In this document: piece after piece, positions 24,537 to 31,754 of the stretch
Layout of the letters: each line of letters begins with the position of its first letter
How positions within the stretch are numbered: position 1 is the first letter of the stretch
Source: DGNJ01 sp002388905
Lineage (GTDB): Bacteria > Pseudomonadota > Gammaproteobacteria > Pseudomonadales > Porticoccaceae
DNA length: 64,000 nucleotides
Direction of reading: 5' to 3'
Assembly (NCBI GenBank): GCA_036843405.1
Contig: DAITSJ010000004.1
Coordinates: 62,001 to 126,000, forward strand
The notes under the pieces: generated by a model
Seen by the model: the letters and a program-made list of their open reading frames with translations, nothing else
The model's database searches: none
What the model was told of the DNA's origin: nothing
Translations under genes and position numbers: made by a program

Positions 24537-25529
24537 ATGAATCAGGCTTCCAGCACACCCGATAAGGCAGTGCTTATTGACATGTACCGGAAAATGACCC
24601 TTGCCAAGCAGAACGACGAACAGGCCCGCAAGGTGATCATGTCCGGCAAGTTGCCCATGATCTATTACTCCCCCCGGGGCCAGGAAGTGATTCCCGCGGC
24701 GGTATCGGTGAACCTCGGTGCGGAGGATTATATCTGCACGATCTACCGGGGCATTCACGACATGCTGGCCAAGGGTGTTCCCCTGGACTCCCTGTGGGCG
24801 GAGCTGGCCGGCCGGGCCACCGGCACCTGCAAGGGCAAGGGCGGCCCCATGCATATCACCCATCCGGAAAGCGGTTGCATGGTGACCACGGGCATCGTCG
24901 GTTCCAGCATGCCGATTGCCAACGGCCTGGCGCTGGCCTCCCAGGTACGCGGCGAGAAACGGGTGACGGTAGCTTACTTCGGGGACGCGGCATCCAATAT
25001 CGGGGCCTTTCACGAATCCCTCAACATGGCGTCGGTCTGGAAGCTGCCGGTGGTGTTTGTCTGCCAGAACAACCGTTACGGGGAACACACCCGCTTCGAG
25101 AAAGCCACCGCTGTCGAGCGCATAGCCGATCGGGGCGCGGCCTACAATATGCCCGGCATTCACGTGGACGGCAACGACCCCCTCGCCATGTATGCGGCGG
25201 CCAAAGAAGCGGTCGAGCGCGCCCGCGCTGGTGAGGGGCCCACGCTGATCGAAGCCATGACCTTCCGCTTCTACGGCCACGTTTTCGGCGATGCCGACGG
25301 CTACATGGACAAGGCGGAGAAAGAGGCGGCCATGGCCGCGGACCCGGTTCCGCGCTATCGGCAGTGGCTGATCGACGAGGGGTATGCCAGCGACGACGAA
25401 CTCACGACGATGGAAGACGAGACCGGCAAAAGGATCAGGGCGGCAATCGACGGGGCTCTTGAGGCACCCTGGCCCGACGAGTCCGAGCTCTACACCGACG
25501 TCTATGTCAATGATTTCAGCGCGGCCTGA
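24537..25529 (+). CDS. 2-oxoacid/acetoin dehydrogenase E1 alpha subunit
   Basis: The 330-residue product is the thiamine-diphosphate-binding E1 alpha chain of the acetoin / branched-chain / pyruvate dehydrogenase family. The cofactor motif begins GDAASNIGAFHESLNMASVWKLPVVFVCQNN, near residue 143, and HITHPESGCMVTTGIVGSSMP, KGKGGPMH and FYGHVFGDADGY complete the active-site pattern. ATG at 24537 has GAGAGGCG upstream. The E1 beta gene follows by 33 bases. AcoA-type E1 chains of this length cleave acetoin or other 1,2-dicarbonyl-related substrates and pass a two-carbon or acyl unit to lipoate. In this cluster the substrate may be a 2-oxo acid or alpha-hydroxyketone formed from the degraded ring; that is inference. 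Confidence 0.85.
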   Translation: MNQASSTPDKAVLIDMYRKMTLAKQNDEQARKVIMSGKLPMIYYSPRGQEVIPAAVSVNLGAEDYICTIYRGIHDMLAKGVPLDSLWAELAGRATGTCKGKGGPMHITHPESGCMVTTGIVGSSMPIANGLALASQVRGEKRVTVAYFGDAASNIGAFHESLNMASVWKLPVVFVCQNNRYGEHTRFEKATAVERIADRGAAYNMPGIHVDGNDPLAMYAAAKEAVERARAGEGPTLIEAMTFRFYGHVFGDADGYMDKAEKEAAMAADPVPRYRQWLIDEGYASDDELTTMEDETGKRIRAAIDGALEAPWPDESELYTDVYVNDFSAA

Positions 25530-25562
25530 GGGCCGCCCAAAGTTTGCCCAGGAGAGCATTAC

Positions 25563-26549
25563 ATGGCGCAGAACAAGGTAACCACGCTACAGGCGATCAA
25601 CACGGCGCTGCACGAGGCGATGGCGCAGGACGACTCGATACTGGTGTTCGGCGAGGATGTCGCCGATCCGGAGGAGGGCGGTGTCAACGGCGCTACACGG
25701 GGTCTGTCGACCGAGTTTGGCGAATCCCGTGTCCGGTCCACGCCGATTTCCGAGCAGGCCATTATCGGTGCCGCCATCGGGTCGGCCATGGCCGGTATGC
25801 GACCGGTCGCAGAAATCATGCTGATGAATTTCAGCACCGTGGCCATGGATATGATTGTCAACCACGCCGCCAAGCTTCGTTATATGTCCGGCGGCCAGAC
25901 GGCGGTACCGCTGACTATCCGGGTGACCACCGGTGCCGGGTTCGGTACCGCCGGCCAGCACTCGGATTATCTGGAGGCCTGGTTTGCCCATACGGCGGGC
26001 CTCAAAGTGGTCACGGGGTCGACCCCGGCGGAGACGGCAGGGCTGCTCAAGGCCTGCATATTCGATGACGACCCCTGCATTTTTATTGAAAATCTGCCCG
26101 CCTACTGGCAGAAGGGCGAAGCGCCCGAGCCCGGCCAGACCATTCCCCTGGGCAAGGCCCGGATCGCCCGTGAAGGGAGCGATGTCACCGTCGTCACCTA
26201 CGGCCCCCAGGTGGCGGTGGCGGAAGCGGCCGCCGAGCAGCTGGCGGAAGAAAAAATCACCGTGGAGGTGGTGGATTTGCGCACCATCCAGCCCTGGGAT
26301 CGGGACACGGTCCTCAACGCCGTAGCCAAAACCGGCCGTGCCGTGGTCTCCCACGAAGCGGTGCGGGCCTTCGGTGTCGGCGCCGAAATTTCCTCGGTAA
26401 TCCACGAGGAGCTTTTTGATCAACTGCGGGCACCGGTGCAGCGGGTCGGTGCACCCAGCACGGCGGTACCCTATTCCAAGGCCCTGGAAAGCGCCTTCGT
26501 GCCCGACGCCGACAAAGTGGTGGCGGCAATTCGAAAGACCCTGAAATAG
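25563..26549 (+). CDS. 2-oxoacid/acetoin dehydrogenase E1 beta subunit
   Basis: This 328-residue protein is the E1 beta partner of the alpha subunit just upstream. It has the N-terminal transketolase-like QDDSILVFGEDVADPEEGGVNGATRGLSTEFGESRVRSTPISEQAIIGAAIGSAMAGMRPVAEIM segment in sequence, and the C-terminal half with TVEVVDLRTIQPWDRDTVLNAV and RAVVSHEAVRAFGVGAEISSVIHEE, as in AcoB and PdhB. The catalytic glutamate lies in the GEDVA segment. ATG at 25563 has AGGAGAG upstream. A GC-rich stem-loop (26559-26580) separates it from the lipoyl-domain gene. As in its neighbours the true substrate is unknown; the likeness to AcoB and PdhB suggests decarboxylation or C-C cleavage with transfer to lipoate. 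Confidence 0.85.
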   Translation: MAQNKVTTLQAINTALHEAMAQDDSILVFGEDVADPEEGGVNGATRGLSTEFGESRVRSTPISEQAIIGAAIGSAMAGMRPVAEIMLMNFSTVAMDMIVNHAAKLRYMSGGQTAVPLTIRVTTGAGFGTAGQHSDYLEAWFAHTAGLKVVTGSTPAETAGLLKACIFDDDPCIFIENLPAYWQKGEAPEPGQTIPLGKARIAREGSDVTVVTYGPQVAVAEAAAEQLAEEKITVEVVDLRTIQPWDRDTVLNAVAKTGRAVVSHEAVRAFGVGAEISSVIHEELFDQLRAPVQRVGAPSTAVPYSKALESAFVPDADKVVAAIRKTLK

Positions 26550-26558
26550 CCAACGAAC

Positions 26559-26580
26559 CAGGGCCTTTTAACAGGCCCTG
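26559..26580. other. Stem-loop in operon between E1 beta and lipoyl genes
   Basis: CAGGGCC and GGCCCTG, seven bases each, flank an eight-base loop (TTTTAACA). The hairpin fills most of the 58-base gap between E1 beta and the lipoyl gene. No U-tract follows, so it may be an mRNA processing or stability element rather than a full terminator. Confidence 0.45.
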
Positions 26581-26607
26581 ACCCATCAGCATAGCGGAGA
26601 ACAAACA

Positions 26608-26841
26608 ATGTCAACGGACGTTTTGGTCCCCAAGATCGGTTTTTCCATGGAAGAAGGCACACTGACAGAGTGGCTTGTCGACGATGGTGCCCAGGTCGAG
26701 GAGGGGCAGGCCATCTACTCACTGGAGAGCGATAAATCCATCAACGAAGTGGAAGCGCCGGCCTCCGGAACGCTCAGGATTCTTGTGGAACCGGGCGACG
26801 AGCCGGTGAAAGTGGGAACCAAGCTGGCCGAAATCGACTGA
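26608..26841 (+). CDS. Stand-alone lipoyl-domain protein
   Basis: This 77-residue gene encodes a single biotinyl/lipoyl domain and nothing else. It has the canonical half-barrel pattern, with the lipoylation lysine K43 in ESDKSINEVEAP and the G-x-V/G-x-K turn VKVGTKLAEID at the end. In standard complexes this domain is the N-terminal part of E2; here it is separate from the catalytic domain encoded next at 26851. It would be a freely swinging lipoyl carrier for the E1 alpha/beta pair, with lipoylation by a housekeeping LplA or LipA/LipB pathway. ATG at 26608 has GGAG upstream. The function is very likely; its physical partner is inferred from gene order. Confidence 0.85.
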   Translation: MSTDVLVPKIGFSMEEGTLTEWLVDDGAQVEEGQAIYSLESDKSINEVEAPASGTLRILVEPGDEPVKVGTKLAEID

Positions 26842-26850
26842 GTAATTGCC

Positions 26851-27597
26851 ATGAGCGAATCCAAGCCATTCTGGGAGAACCTGCCCCCCTGGCCTGAAGG
26901 CGACTTCAGCCAGTTCGGGGAAATCGAGGAGACCACGCTGTCGCGGGTCCAGGCCCTGACCGGGGCGTTCATGAGCCGCAACTGGCTGCGCATTCCCCAC
27001 GTAACCCACCATGACGATGTGGATACCACCGATCTCGAGACCTACCGGAAGGGTCTCGACGTCAAGCTGTCGCCTCTGGTATTCATGGTCAAGGCGCTGG
27101 TGGCCGGCTTGAAGGCCTTTCCCCACTTCAATGCCTCCCTGGATGCCAGCGGCAAGAAACTGATTCTCAAGAAGTATTTCCATATCGGTGTGGCCATCGA
27201 TACGCCCAATGGTTTGCTCGTGGGAGTGGTCCGCGACTGCGACCGGAAATCCCTGCCGGACCTTTCCGCGGAGATTGCCGATATGTCCACGCGGGCCCGG
27301 GAAAAGGGCCTGTCCATGGCGGAAATGAGCGGCGGTTCCATGACCATCAGTTCCCTGGGCGGCATCGGCGGCACCGCTTTCACACCCATAATCAATGCGC
27401 CGGAAGTAGCGATACTGGGTGTCACGCGCAGCGACTGGAAGCCCCGACGCGGGGAGGGCGGCGAACTGGAATGGCGTCACAAGACACCCTTGTCGCTCAG
27501 TTACGATCATCGGGTCATCAACGGTGCCGATGCGGCACGGTTTCTGCGTTATCTGGACGGTGTTCTGGCGGAGCCGGAGACTTTAAATACGGTCTAA
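26851..27597 (+). CDS. E2 acyltransferase catalytic domain, PDH E2p-like, split
   Basis: The 248-residue protein is the catalytic domain of a dihydrolipoyl acyltransferase without a lipoyl domain or the E1/E3-binding (peripheral subunit) domain. It has RIPHVTHHDDVDTTDLETYRK, SMTISSLGGIGGTAFTPIINAPEVAILGVTRS and the active-site H220 in SYDHRVINGADAARF. The residue after HRVI, usually D, is N224; E2p enzymes of some gammaproteobacteria also carry N here, as I recall. The pattern is closest to pyruvate dehydrogenase E2p rather than to acetoin E2. It follows the lipoyl gene by nine bases and ends the cluster; no E3 is present. Transfer of an acyl group from lipoate to CoA is expected. No binding domain is visible, so assembly with E1 and E3 must differ from the standard complex. 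Confidence 0.85.
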   Translation: MSESKPFWENLPPWPEGDFSQFGEIEETTLSRVQALTGAFMSRNWLRIPHVTHHDDVDTTDLETYRKGLDVKLSPLVFMVKALVAGLKAFPHFNASLDASGKKLILKKYFHIGVAIDTPNGLLVGVVRDCDRKSLPDLSAEIADMSTRAREKGLSMAEMSGGSMTISSLGGIGGTAFTPIINAPEVAILGVTRSDWKPRRGEGGELEWRHKTPLSLSYDHRVINGADAARFLRYLDGVLAEPETLNTV

Positions 27598-27616
27598 AAC
27601 TGATATAATGTCAGTG
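27598..27616. promoter_or_regulatory. Candidate operator, AACTGAC-type dyad (site 5)
   Basis: AACTGATATAATGTCAGTG lies directly after the E2 stop, 70 bases before the PF10118 gene. Its core TGATATAATGTCA is nearly palindromic and differs from site 3 at one base. The placement suggests a second promoter within the run of genes. Confidence 0.65.
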
Positions 27617-27686
27617 ATGGCAATAGTCAGGACTCGCATGGTCGACATTGTATTGACCAAAACTAGGAGTCCGAGGAGATCGATTG

Positions 27687-28514
27687 ATGAAAGTTCGTGT
27701 ACCTGACATGGATTTTTCCCGAATCCGGGCGCACTGGGCAAAGGTTCCGGAATTTGCCCAGAGCTACAATGCGTTTTCGACCGTCCCGGCACATATTGAG
27801 CCGTACCTGGTGAAAGTGATGCGCAGGGCCAAGGACGTGCTCGATCCCAAACACGAAAAGCTTCATGAAGATATAGCCGTTTTCAACAAGCAGGAGATGG
27901 AGCATTGCAATAATCATGTGGCTTTTAACCGGGCGCTTTATGAGGTCGGTTACAAGGGCATGAAAGAGATCGAGAAGCCCTACCAGCAGGATTACGTGCG
28001 CTTCCTCCGGGAGAAATCCCTGCGTTTCAACGTGGCCTATTGCGAGGGCTTTGAAGCCATGGGCTCCGCGGCCGCCCAGGTTTTTTTCGAGGATCTGGAC
28101 GAATATCTCGAGGGCGCCGACGAGGAAGCGGTTGACCTCTGGAAATGGCACCTGGCGGAAGAATTCGAGCACCGGGAAGTCTGTTACCAGGTCTACAAGA
28201 CTCTCTACGGCAACGGGCCTCTGGCCTACCTCTACCGGGTCGGCGTATTTATCTACTCCACGGCCCATATCGGTCGCCATACCGCCCGCGTCATGCGCTA
28301 CCTGGTCGCCAAGGACCGTGAAACCATGACCGAGGAGGAGCGCCAGGCATCGATCGAGCGGGAAAAAACACTCAAGAAAAAAGTGGCAAAAGCCAGCCGG
28401 AAACGACTTCTGGCGGTGTTTTCGCCATTCTACGACCCCGGCAAGAAGAAGGTATCTCCCGGTATGCAGGAGATCCTCGATCGCTACGATACCAGTGCCC
28501 AGCACTCCGCCTGA
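27687..28514 (+). CDS. PF10118-type predicted metal-dependent hydrolase
   Basis: This 275-residue protein matches the uncharacterised metal-dependent hydrolase family PF10118, which is all-helical and probably ferritin-like. Candidate metal ligands are in NKQEMEHCNNHVAFN (near residues 70-84) and in WHLAEEFEHREVCYQVY (near residues 155-171), the two conserved acid/histidine motifs. It starts at ATG 27687, with GAGGAG eight bases upstream. An AACTGAC-type dyad in front suggests it belongs to the same regulon as the fused acyl-CoA dehydrogenase and Rieske genes. Members are common beside oxygenases and P450s in steroid-like clusters, but no reaction has been established to my knowledge. An oxygenase-type activity is as possible as hydrolysis. 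Confidence 0.75.
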   Translation: MKVRVPDMDFSRIRAHWAKVPEFAQSYNAFSTVPAHIEPYLVKVMRRAKDVLDPKHEKLHEDIAVFNKQEMEHCNNHVAFNRALYEVGYKGMKEIEKPYQQDYVRFLREKSLRFNVAYCEGFEAMGSAAAQVFFEDLDEYLEGADEEAVDLWKWHLAEEFEHREVCYQVYKTLYGNGPLAYLYRVGVFIYSTAHIGRHTARVMRYLVAKDRETMTEEERQASIEREKTLKKKVAKASRKRLLAVFSPFYDPGKKKVSPGMQEILDRYDTSAQHSA

Positions 28515-28614
28515 CAGGGTAGTTAAATCCCGGTCTTGGCGACGAGCGGCGGTATTGGGTTTGCCGCGAGCGATCCCGAAATCCGCTATTTAAAAACGAT
28601 AACCCGGTACGGTT

Positions 28615-28637
28615 GTCGCTTCCCTTTGTGAAGCGAC
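28615..28637. other. Stem-loop upstream of acyl-CoA ligase
   Basis: GTCGCTTC and GAAGCGAC, eight bases each, enclose a seven-base loop. It lies in the leader of the ligase gene at 28660 and inside a longer imperfect dyad (CCGGTACGGT...ACCATACCGG). It may be an operator or mRNA structure; no evidence separates these. Confidence 0.35.
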
Positions 28638-28659
28638 CATACCGGATTCCAGGATAACT

Positions 28660-30207
28660 ATGACAAGTCGGATAATTACTGCCCCCACGCTCTGGAATCT
28701 GCTCGAGAAAAGGACCGACCTGAGTCCCGACGAACCCATGCTGATTGAAACCGGGGGCCGGGTGTTGAGCTTCCTCCACGTCCGGGATCGAGCGGAAAGC
28801 CTGGCCGCGGGGCTCCATGAACAGGGGGTCCGGTCCGGTCAGGTTGTCGCCTGGCAGATGCCCACCGGGGTCGACACCGTTTTGCTGACACTGGCGCTGG
28901 CGCGCCTGGGGGTGGTGCAGAATCCTATCCTGCATCTTTACCGGGAACGGGAACTGGGAGAACTGGTGCGGCAAAGCCAGCCTTCGTTGCTGTTTGTTCC
29001 GGCGGCCGGCCCGGCTTGCGACTATCCCGCCATCGCGCGCAAGGCCTGCCCGCAGACACAAGTGCAGGTGCTCTCTGGCGAACTGCCGGCGGGCGATCCC
29101 GCCGGTCTGCCCCCCGCACCCGGCGGGGGCGATACCGTACGCTGGATTTACTGTACGTCGGGCACCACCTCGGGGCCCAAGGCCGCGCGCCATACGGACG
29201 ATTCCGTCATGGCCGCCGGCTACGCCCTGGGCGAAGCCATGGGGGTTCGGGCCGGCGATATCGGCAGCATTGCCTATCCTTTCGCCCACATTGGCGGGGT
29301 CATGTACCTGACCATGGTGCTGTCCGCGGGTATGTCGGCGGTCCTGGTGGAAAAGTTCGTGCCCGAGGAAACCGTGGCAGTCTACCGCCGCCTGGGCGTT
29401 ACTCACGCCGGCGGCAGCACCGCACACTACCAGGCCTTCCTGGCCCAGCAGCGTCGTTACGGCGATGGGGGCAAGGTCATCCCCTCCCTCAAGATGCTGT
29501 CCGCCGGGGGCGCTTCAAAACCCGCGGAACTGGTCTACCAGCTCCAGCGGGAGATGGACTGCAAGGTGCTGCATGCCTACGGGATGACGGAAGCACCACT
29601 GGTGGCCCATTGCACCCTTGCCGATACCGATGAAGAACTGGCCCATACCGAGGGGCGCCCGGTGCCGGGTATGGAGGTGCGTATTGTCCGGGAAGACGGG
29701 TCGGTCGCAGGGGCCGGTGAAACCGGCGAAATCTGGATTCGTGGCCGCAGCCTGTGCAAGGGCTACCTGGATCCGGAGCAGACCGCTCAGGCATTTACGG
29801 ACGAGGGCTTTTACCGCACCGGTGATCTCGGCGTCATGCGCGAGACCGGACACCTGAGTATTGTGGGCCGTATCAAGGACATCATTATTCGCAAGGGAGA
29901 GAATATTTCTGCCCGGGAAATCGAGGACCTGCTCTATTCCCACCCGAAAGTGGGGTCGGTGGCGGTGATCGGCCTGCCCGACCCGGCATCGGGAGAGCGG
30001 GTCTGTGCCGTGGTCGAAACCGAGCCGGGAGCGGAACCCCTGAGCTTTGGTGAAATGGTCGAGTATCTGGAATCCCAGAGCCTGATGCGCCAGAAGATTC
30101 CGGAACAGCTCGAGATCGTGGAGGCGCTGCCGCGCAACCAGGCGCTCAATAAGATTCTCAAGTACAAGCTTCAGCAGCAGTTCGCGCCCCGGGAACAGGC
30201 GGTCTGA
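28660..30207 (+). CDS. Acyl-CoA ligase (AMP-forming), paralogue of the 3757 gene
   Basis: This 515-residue ANL-superfamily ligase has CTSGTTSGPKAARH as phosphate loop, YGMTEAPL, RTGDLG, the hinge GRIKDIIIRKGENIS and the C-terminal LPRNQALNKILK. The N-terminus (APTLWNLLEKRTDLSPDEP) parallels the ligase at 3757 (APSLWSLLESRADLSPKAV) so closely that duplication is the simplest reading. AGGA lies nine bases before ATG 28660. It seems monocistronic, ending against the convergent TetR gene. A direct repeat, ACGGTCAG twice at 30233-30258, lies in the 3' gap. The acid it activates is unknown, but the pair of ligases may handle two stages of the same pathway or two related acids. Confidence 0.85.
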   Translation: MTSRIITAPTLWNLLEKRTDLSPDEPMLIETGGRVLSFLHVRDRAESLAAGLHEQGVRSGQVVAWQMPTGVDTVLLTLALARLGVVQNPILHLYRERELGELVRQSQPSLLFVPAAGPACDYPAIARKACPQTQVQVLSGELPAGDPAGLPPAPGGGDTVRWIYCTSGTTSGPKAARHTDDSVMAAGYALGEAMGVRAGDIGSIAYPFAHIGGVMYLTMVLSAGMSAVLVEKFVPEETVAVYRRLGVTHAGGSTAHYQAFLAQQRRYGDGGKVIPSLKMLSAGGASKPAELVYQLQREMDCKVLHAYGMTEAPLVAHCTLADTDEELAHTEGRPVPGMEVRIVREDGSVAGAGETGEIWIRGRSLCKGYLDPEQTAQAFTDEGFYRTGDLGVMRETGHLSIVGRIKDIIIRKGENISAREIEDLLYSHPKVGSVAVIGLPDPASGERVCAVVETEPGAEPLSFGEMVEYLESQSLMRQKIPEQLEIVEALPRNQALNKILKYKLQQQFAPREQAV

Positions 30208-30253
30208 TTCCGCGCCCGCACTTTTTTCGGGAACGGTCAGTCTTCGGAAACGG

Positions 30254-30853
30254 TCAGCCATCCATCCCCGATGGCATCGTTTTTCCGGTCACCAGCGAGG
30301 CGAGCAGCGTCTCGAGCATGGCCTCGGCCAATGCCGGTTCATCCCTGCCCGCGAGCGACTCCCCCGCGATAAACCCCGCTGCCCCCATGCCGCCCGACCA
30401 GAGTATTTTCGCCATGGTCAGGGGATCGTAGCGCAGTTCCTCGGTGGTCGATAACTCAGTGAGATCCGAAACCAGTTGGTGGAATGCCCGGCGGGTACCC
30501 GCCGGCATTTTGCCCTGGACCACCTGCTGATTGACGAGGCCGAACATCTTCGGGTTCTCGCGGGTGAAGCGCATCAGCATGGACCAGCTGGTGCGAAGGC
30601 TCCGGAGCGGCCCGCCGGCGCGCGCGGCCGGCTCGTAGCAGGCCACCACCTGTTCGAAGGCGGCGGCAACGGCCGCGTGGTGGAGGCGCTCCAGGTTGCC
30701 GTAGTGATGGTAGAGGGCCGGCGGCCCGACACCGACACGGGAGCAGATGGCCCTGGCCGTGGCGCCCGTGGTGCCTTTGCTGCGCAACAGGTCGATGGCG
30801 GCATCGAGCAGTTCGGCACGGACGTTACTGCCGTTGTTTGCAGTCCGGCTCAC
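30254..30853 (-). CDS. TetR-family regulator
   Basis: This 199-residue regulator has an N-terminal HTH (ELLDAAIDLLRSKGTTGATARAICSRVGVGPPALYHHYGNLERLHHAAV in sequence) and a helical ligand-binding domain. GTG at 30853 is chosen because it overlaps the stop of the upstream SDR by four bases (GTGA), and longer in-frame starts read into that gene. Its length is typical. It is the last gene of the P450-SDR-TetR operon transcribed on the minus strand from 32993. The palindrome TATAACGTCGTTATA at the head of that operon would be a fitting operator for autoregulation; that link is inference. The ligand may be a pathway intermediate such as an acyl-CoA. Confidence 0.8.
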   Translation of the reverse strand: MSRTANNGSNVRAELLDAAIDLLRSKGTTGATARAICSRVGVGPPALYHHYGNLERLHHAAVAAAFEQVVACYEPAARAGGPLRSLRTSWSMLMRFTRENPKMFGLVNQQVVQGKMPAGTRRAFHQLVSDLTELSTTEELRYDPLTMAKILWSGGMGAAGFIAGESLAGRDEPALAEAMLETLLASLVTGKTMPSGMDG

Positions 30854-31743
30854 GAGGCGTCCTCCCCGGTCTGCCAGGCGTAGCCACCGGCACCCAGCCC
30901 CACTGGCGAAAGGGTATCCCGAAAGGTCCTGTCCATCGCCGCCCTGATGGCGGCAATATCCCAATGCTCGTGGGTTTCCGTGCCAGCACCTGGCGCCGGG
31001 TGCCGGATCAGGCTGAGCTCCCGGCCGTTGAAGCGCAACAACTGGCCTGTGATACCGGCGGAAGCGTCGGAAAGCAGGTACCCGAACAGGGGCGCCAGAA
31101 CAGCGGGCTCCCGCACAGGCGCTTTGCCGTTTGGTGGCGTGCGGTAGGTGGCCAGGGCCTCCGTCATCCGGGTACGGGCCAGGGGCGCCACGGCGTTGAC
31201 CCGCACGCCGTGGGGCATGGCATCGAGGGCCCAGGAATAGGTGAGGGAGGCGATTGCTCCCTTGGAGGCGGCGTAGGTCGCCTGGCCGGCAACTCCCAGG
31301 TGTGCGCCCGACGTGACGTTGACCAGCGAGCCGCTGCCCTGGGCCATGAACGTGCGCAGAGCATGGATGCCGCAGAAGATGGCTCCCTGGACATTGACCT
31401 GGAGCAGTTGGTGGATTTCGGCCTCGTTTTCTTCCCTGGGATCCTTCTCGTAATGCAGCCCGGCATTATTGACCAGGCCATCGATCCGGCCAAAGCGGGC
31501 CCGGGTTTCCACCACCAGCTTTTCGGCAAGGCTCCATTCGTCTACCGAGCCACCGATTGCGAGGGCCTCTCCACCGGCGTTGGCAATTTCCGCTGCCACG
31601 GTATCGGCCTCTTCCGGTACCAGGTCATTGACCGTCACCCGCGCGCCCTGTTGCCCCAGATACAGGGCCAGGGCACGACCGATACCCCGGCCGGAACCGG
31701 TCACGATAATCGTCTTGCCCTCGAGACCCCCTTTGCTGGTCAT
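30850..31743 (-). CDS. Short-chain dehydrogenase/reductase
   Basis: The 297-residue product has TGSGRGIG near residue 17, NNAG, and YAASK as the catalytic motif (YxxxK), with a C-terminal extension of about 40 residues beyond the usual SDR end (RFNGRELSLIRH and on). ATG at 31743 lies 11 bases downstream of the P450 stop at 31755; a much longer in-frame reading runs into the P450 gene and is not used. It overlaps TetR by four bases at the other end. The extension may form a lid or dimer contact. As the P450 partner, it may oxidise the alcohol formed by hydroxylation; the substrate is not known. Confidence 0.8.
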   Translation of the reverse strand: MTSKGGLEGKTIIVTGSGRGIGRALALYLGQQGARVTVNDLVPEEADTVAAEIANAGGEALAIGGSVDEWSLAEKLVVETRARFGRIDGLVNNAGLHYEKDPREENEAEIHQLLQVNVQGAIFCGIHALRTFMAQGSGSLVNVTSGAHLGVAGQATYAASKGAIASLTYSWALDAMPHGVRVNAVAPLARTRMTEALATYRTPPNGKAPVREPAVLAPLFGYLLSDASAGITGQLLRFNGRELSLIRHPAPGAGTETHEHWDIAAIRAAMDRTFRDTLSPVGLGAGGYAWQTGEDAS

Positions 31744-31754
31744 GAACGCGGGGA

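Noticed and set aside
30233..30258. Direct repeat ACGGTCAG in the 3' gap as a possible CRISPR or att site
   Set aside because: Only two short copies with an irregular spacer. No array, integrase or tRNA is nearby.
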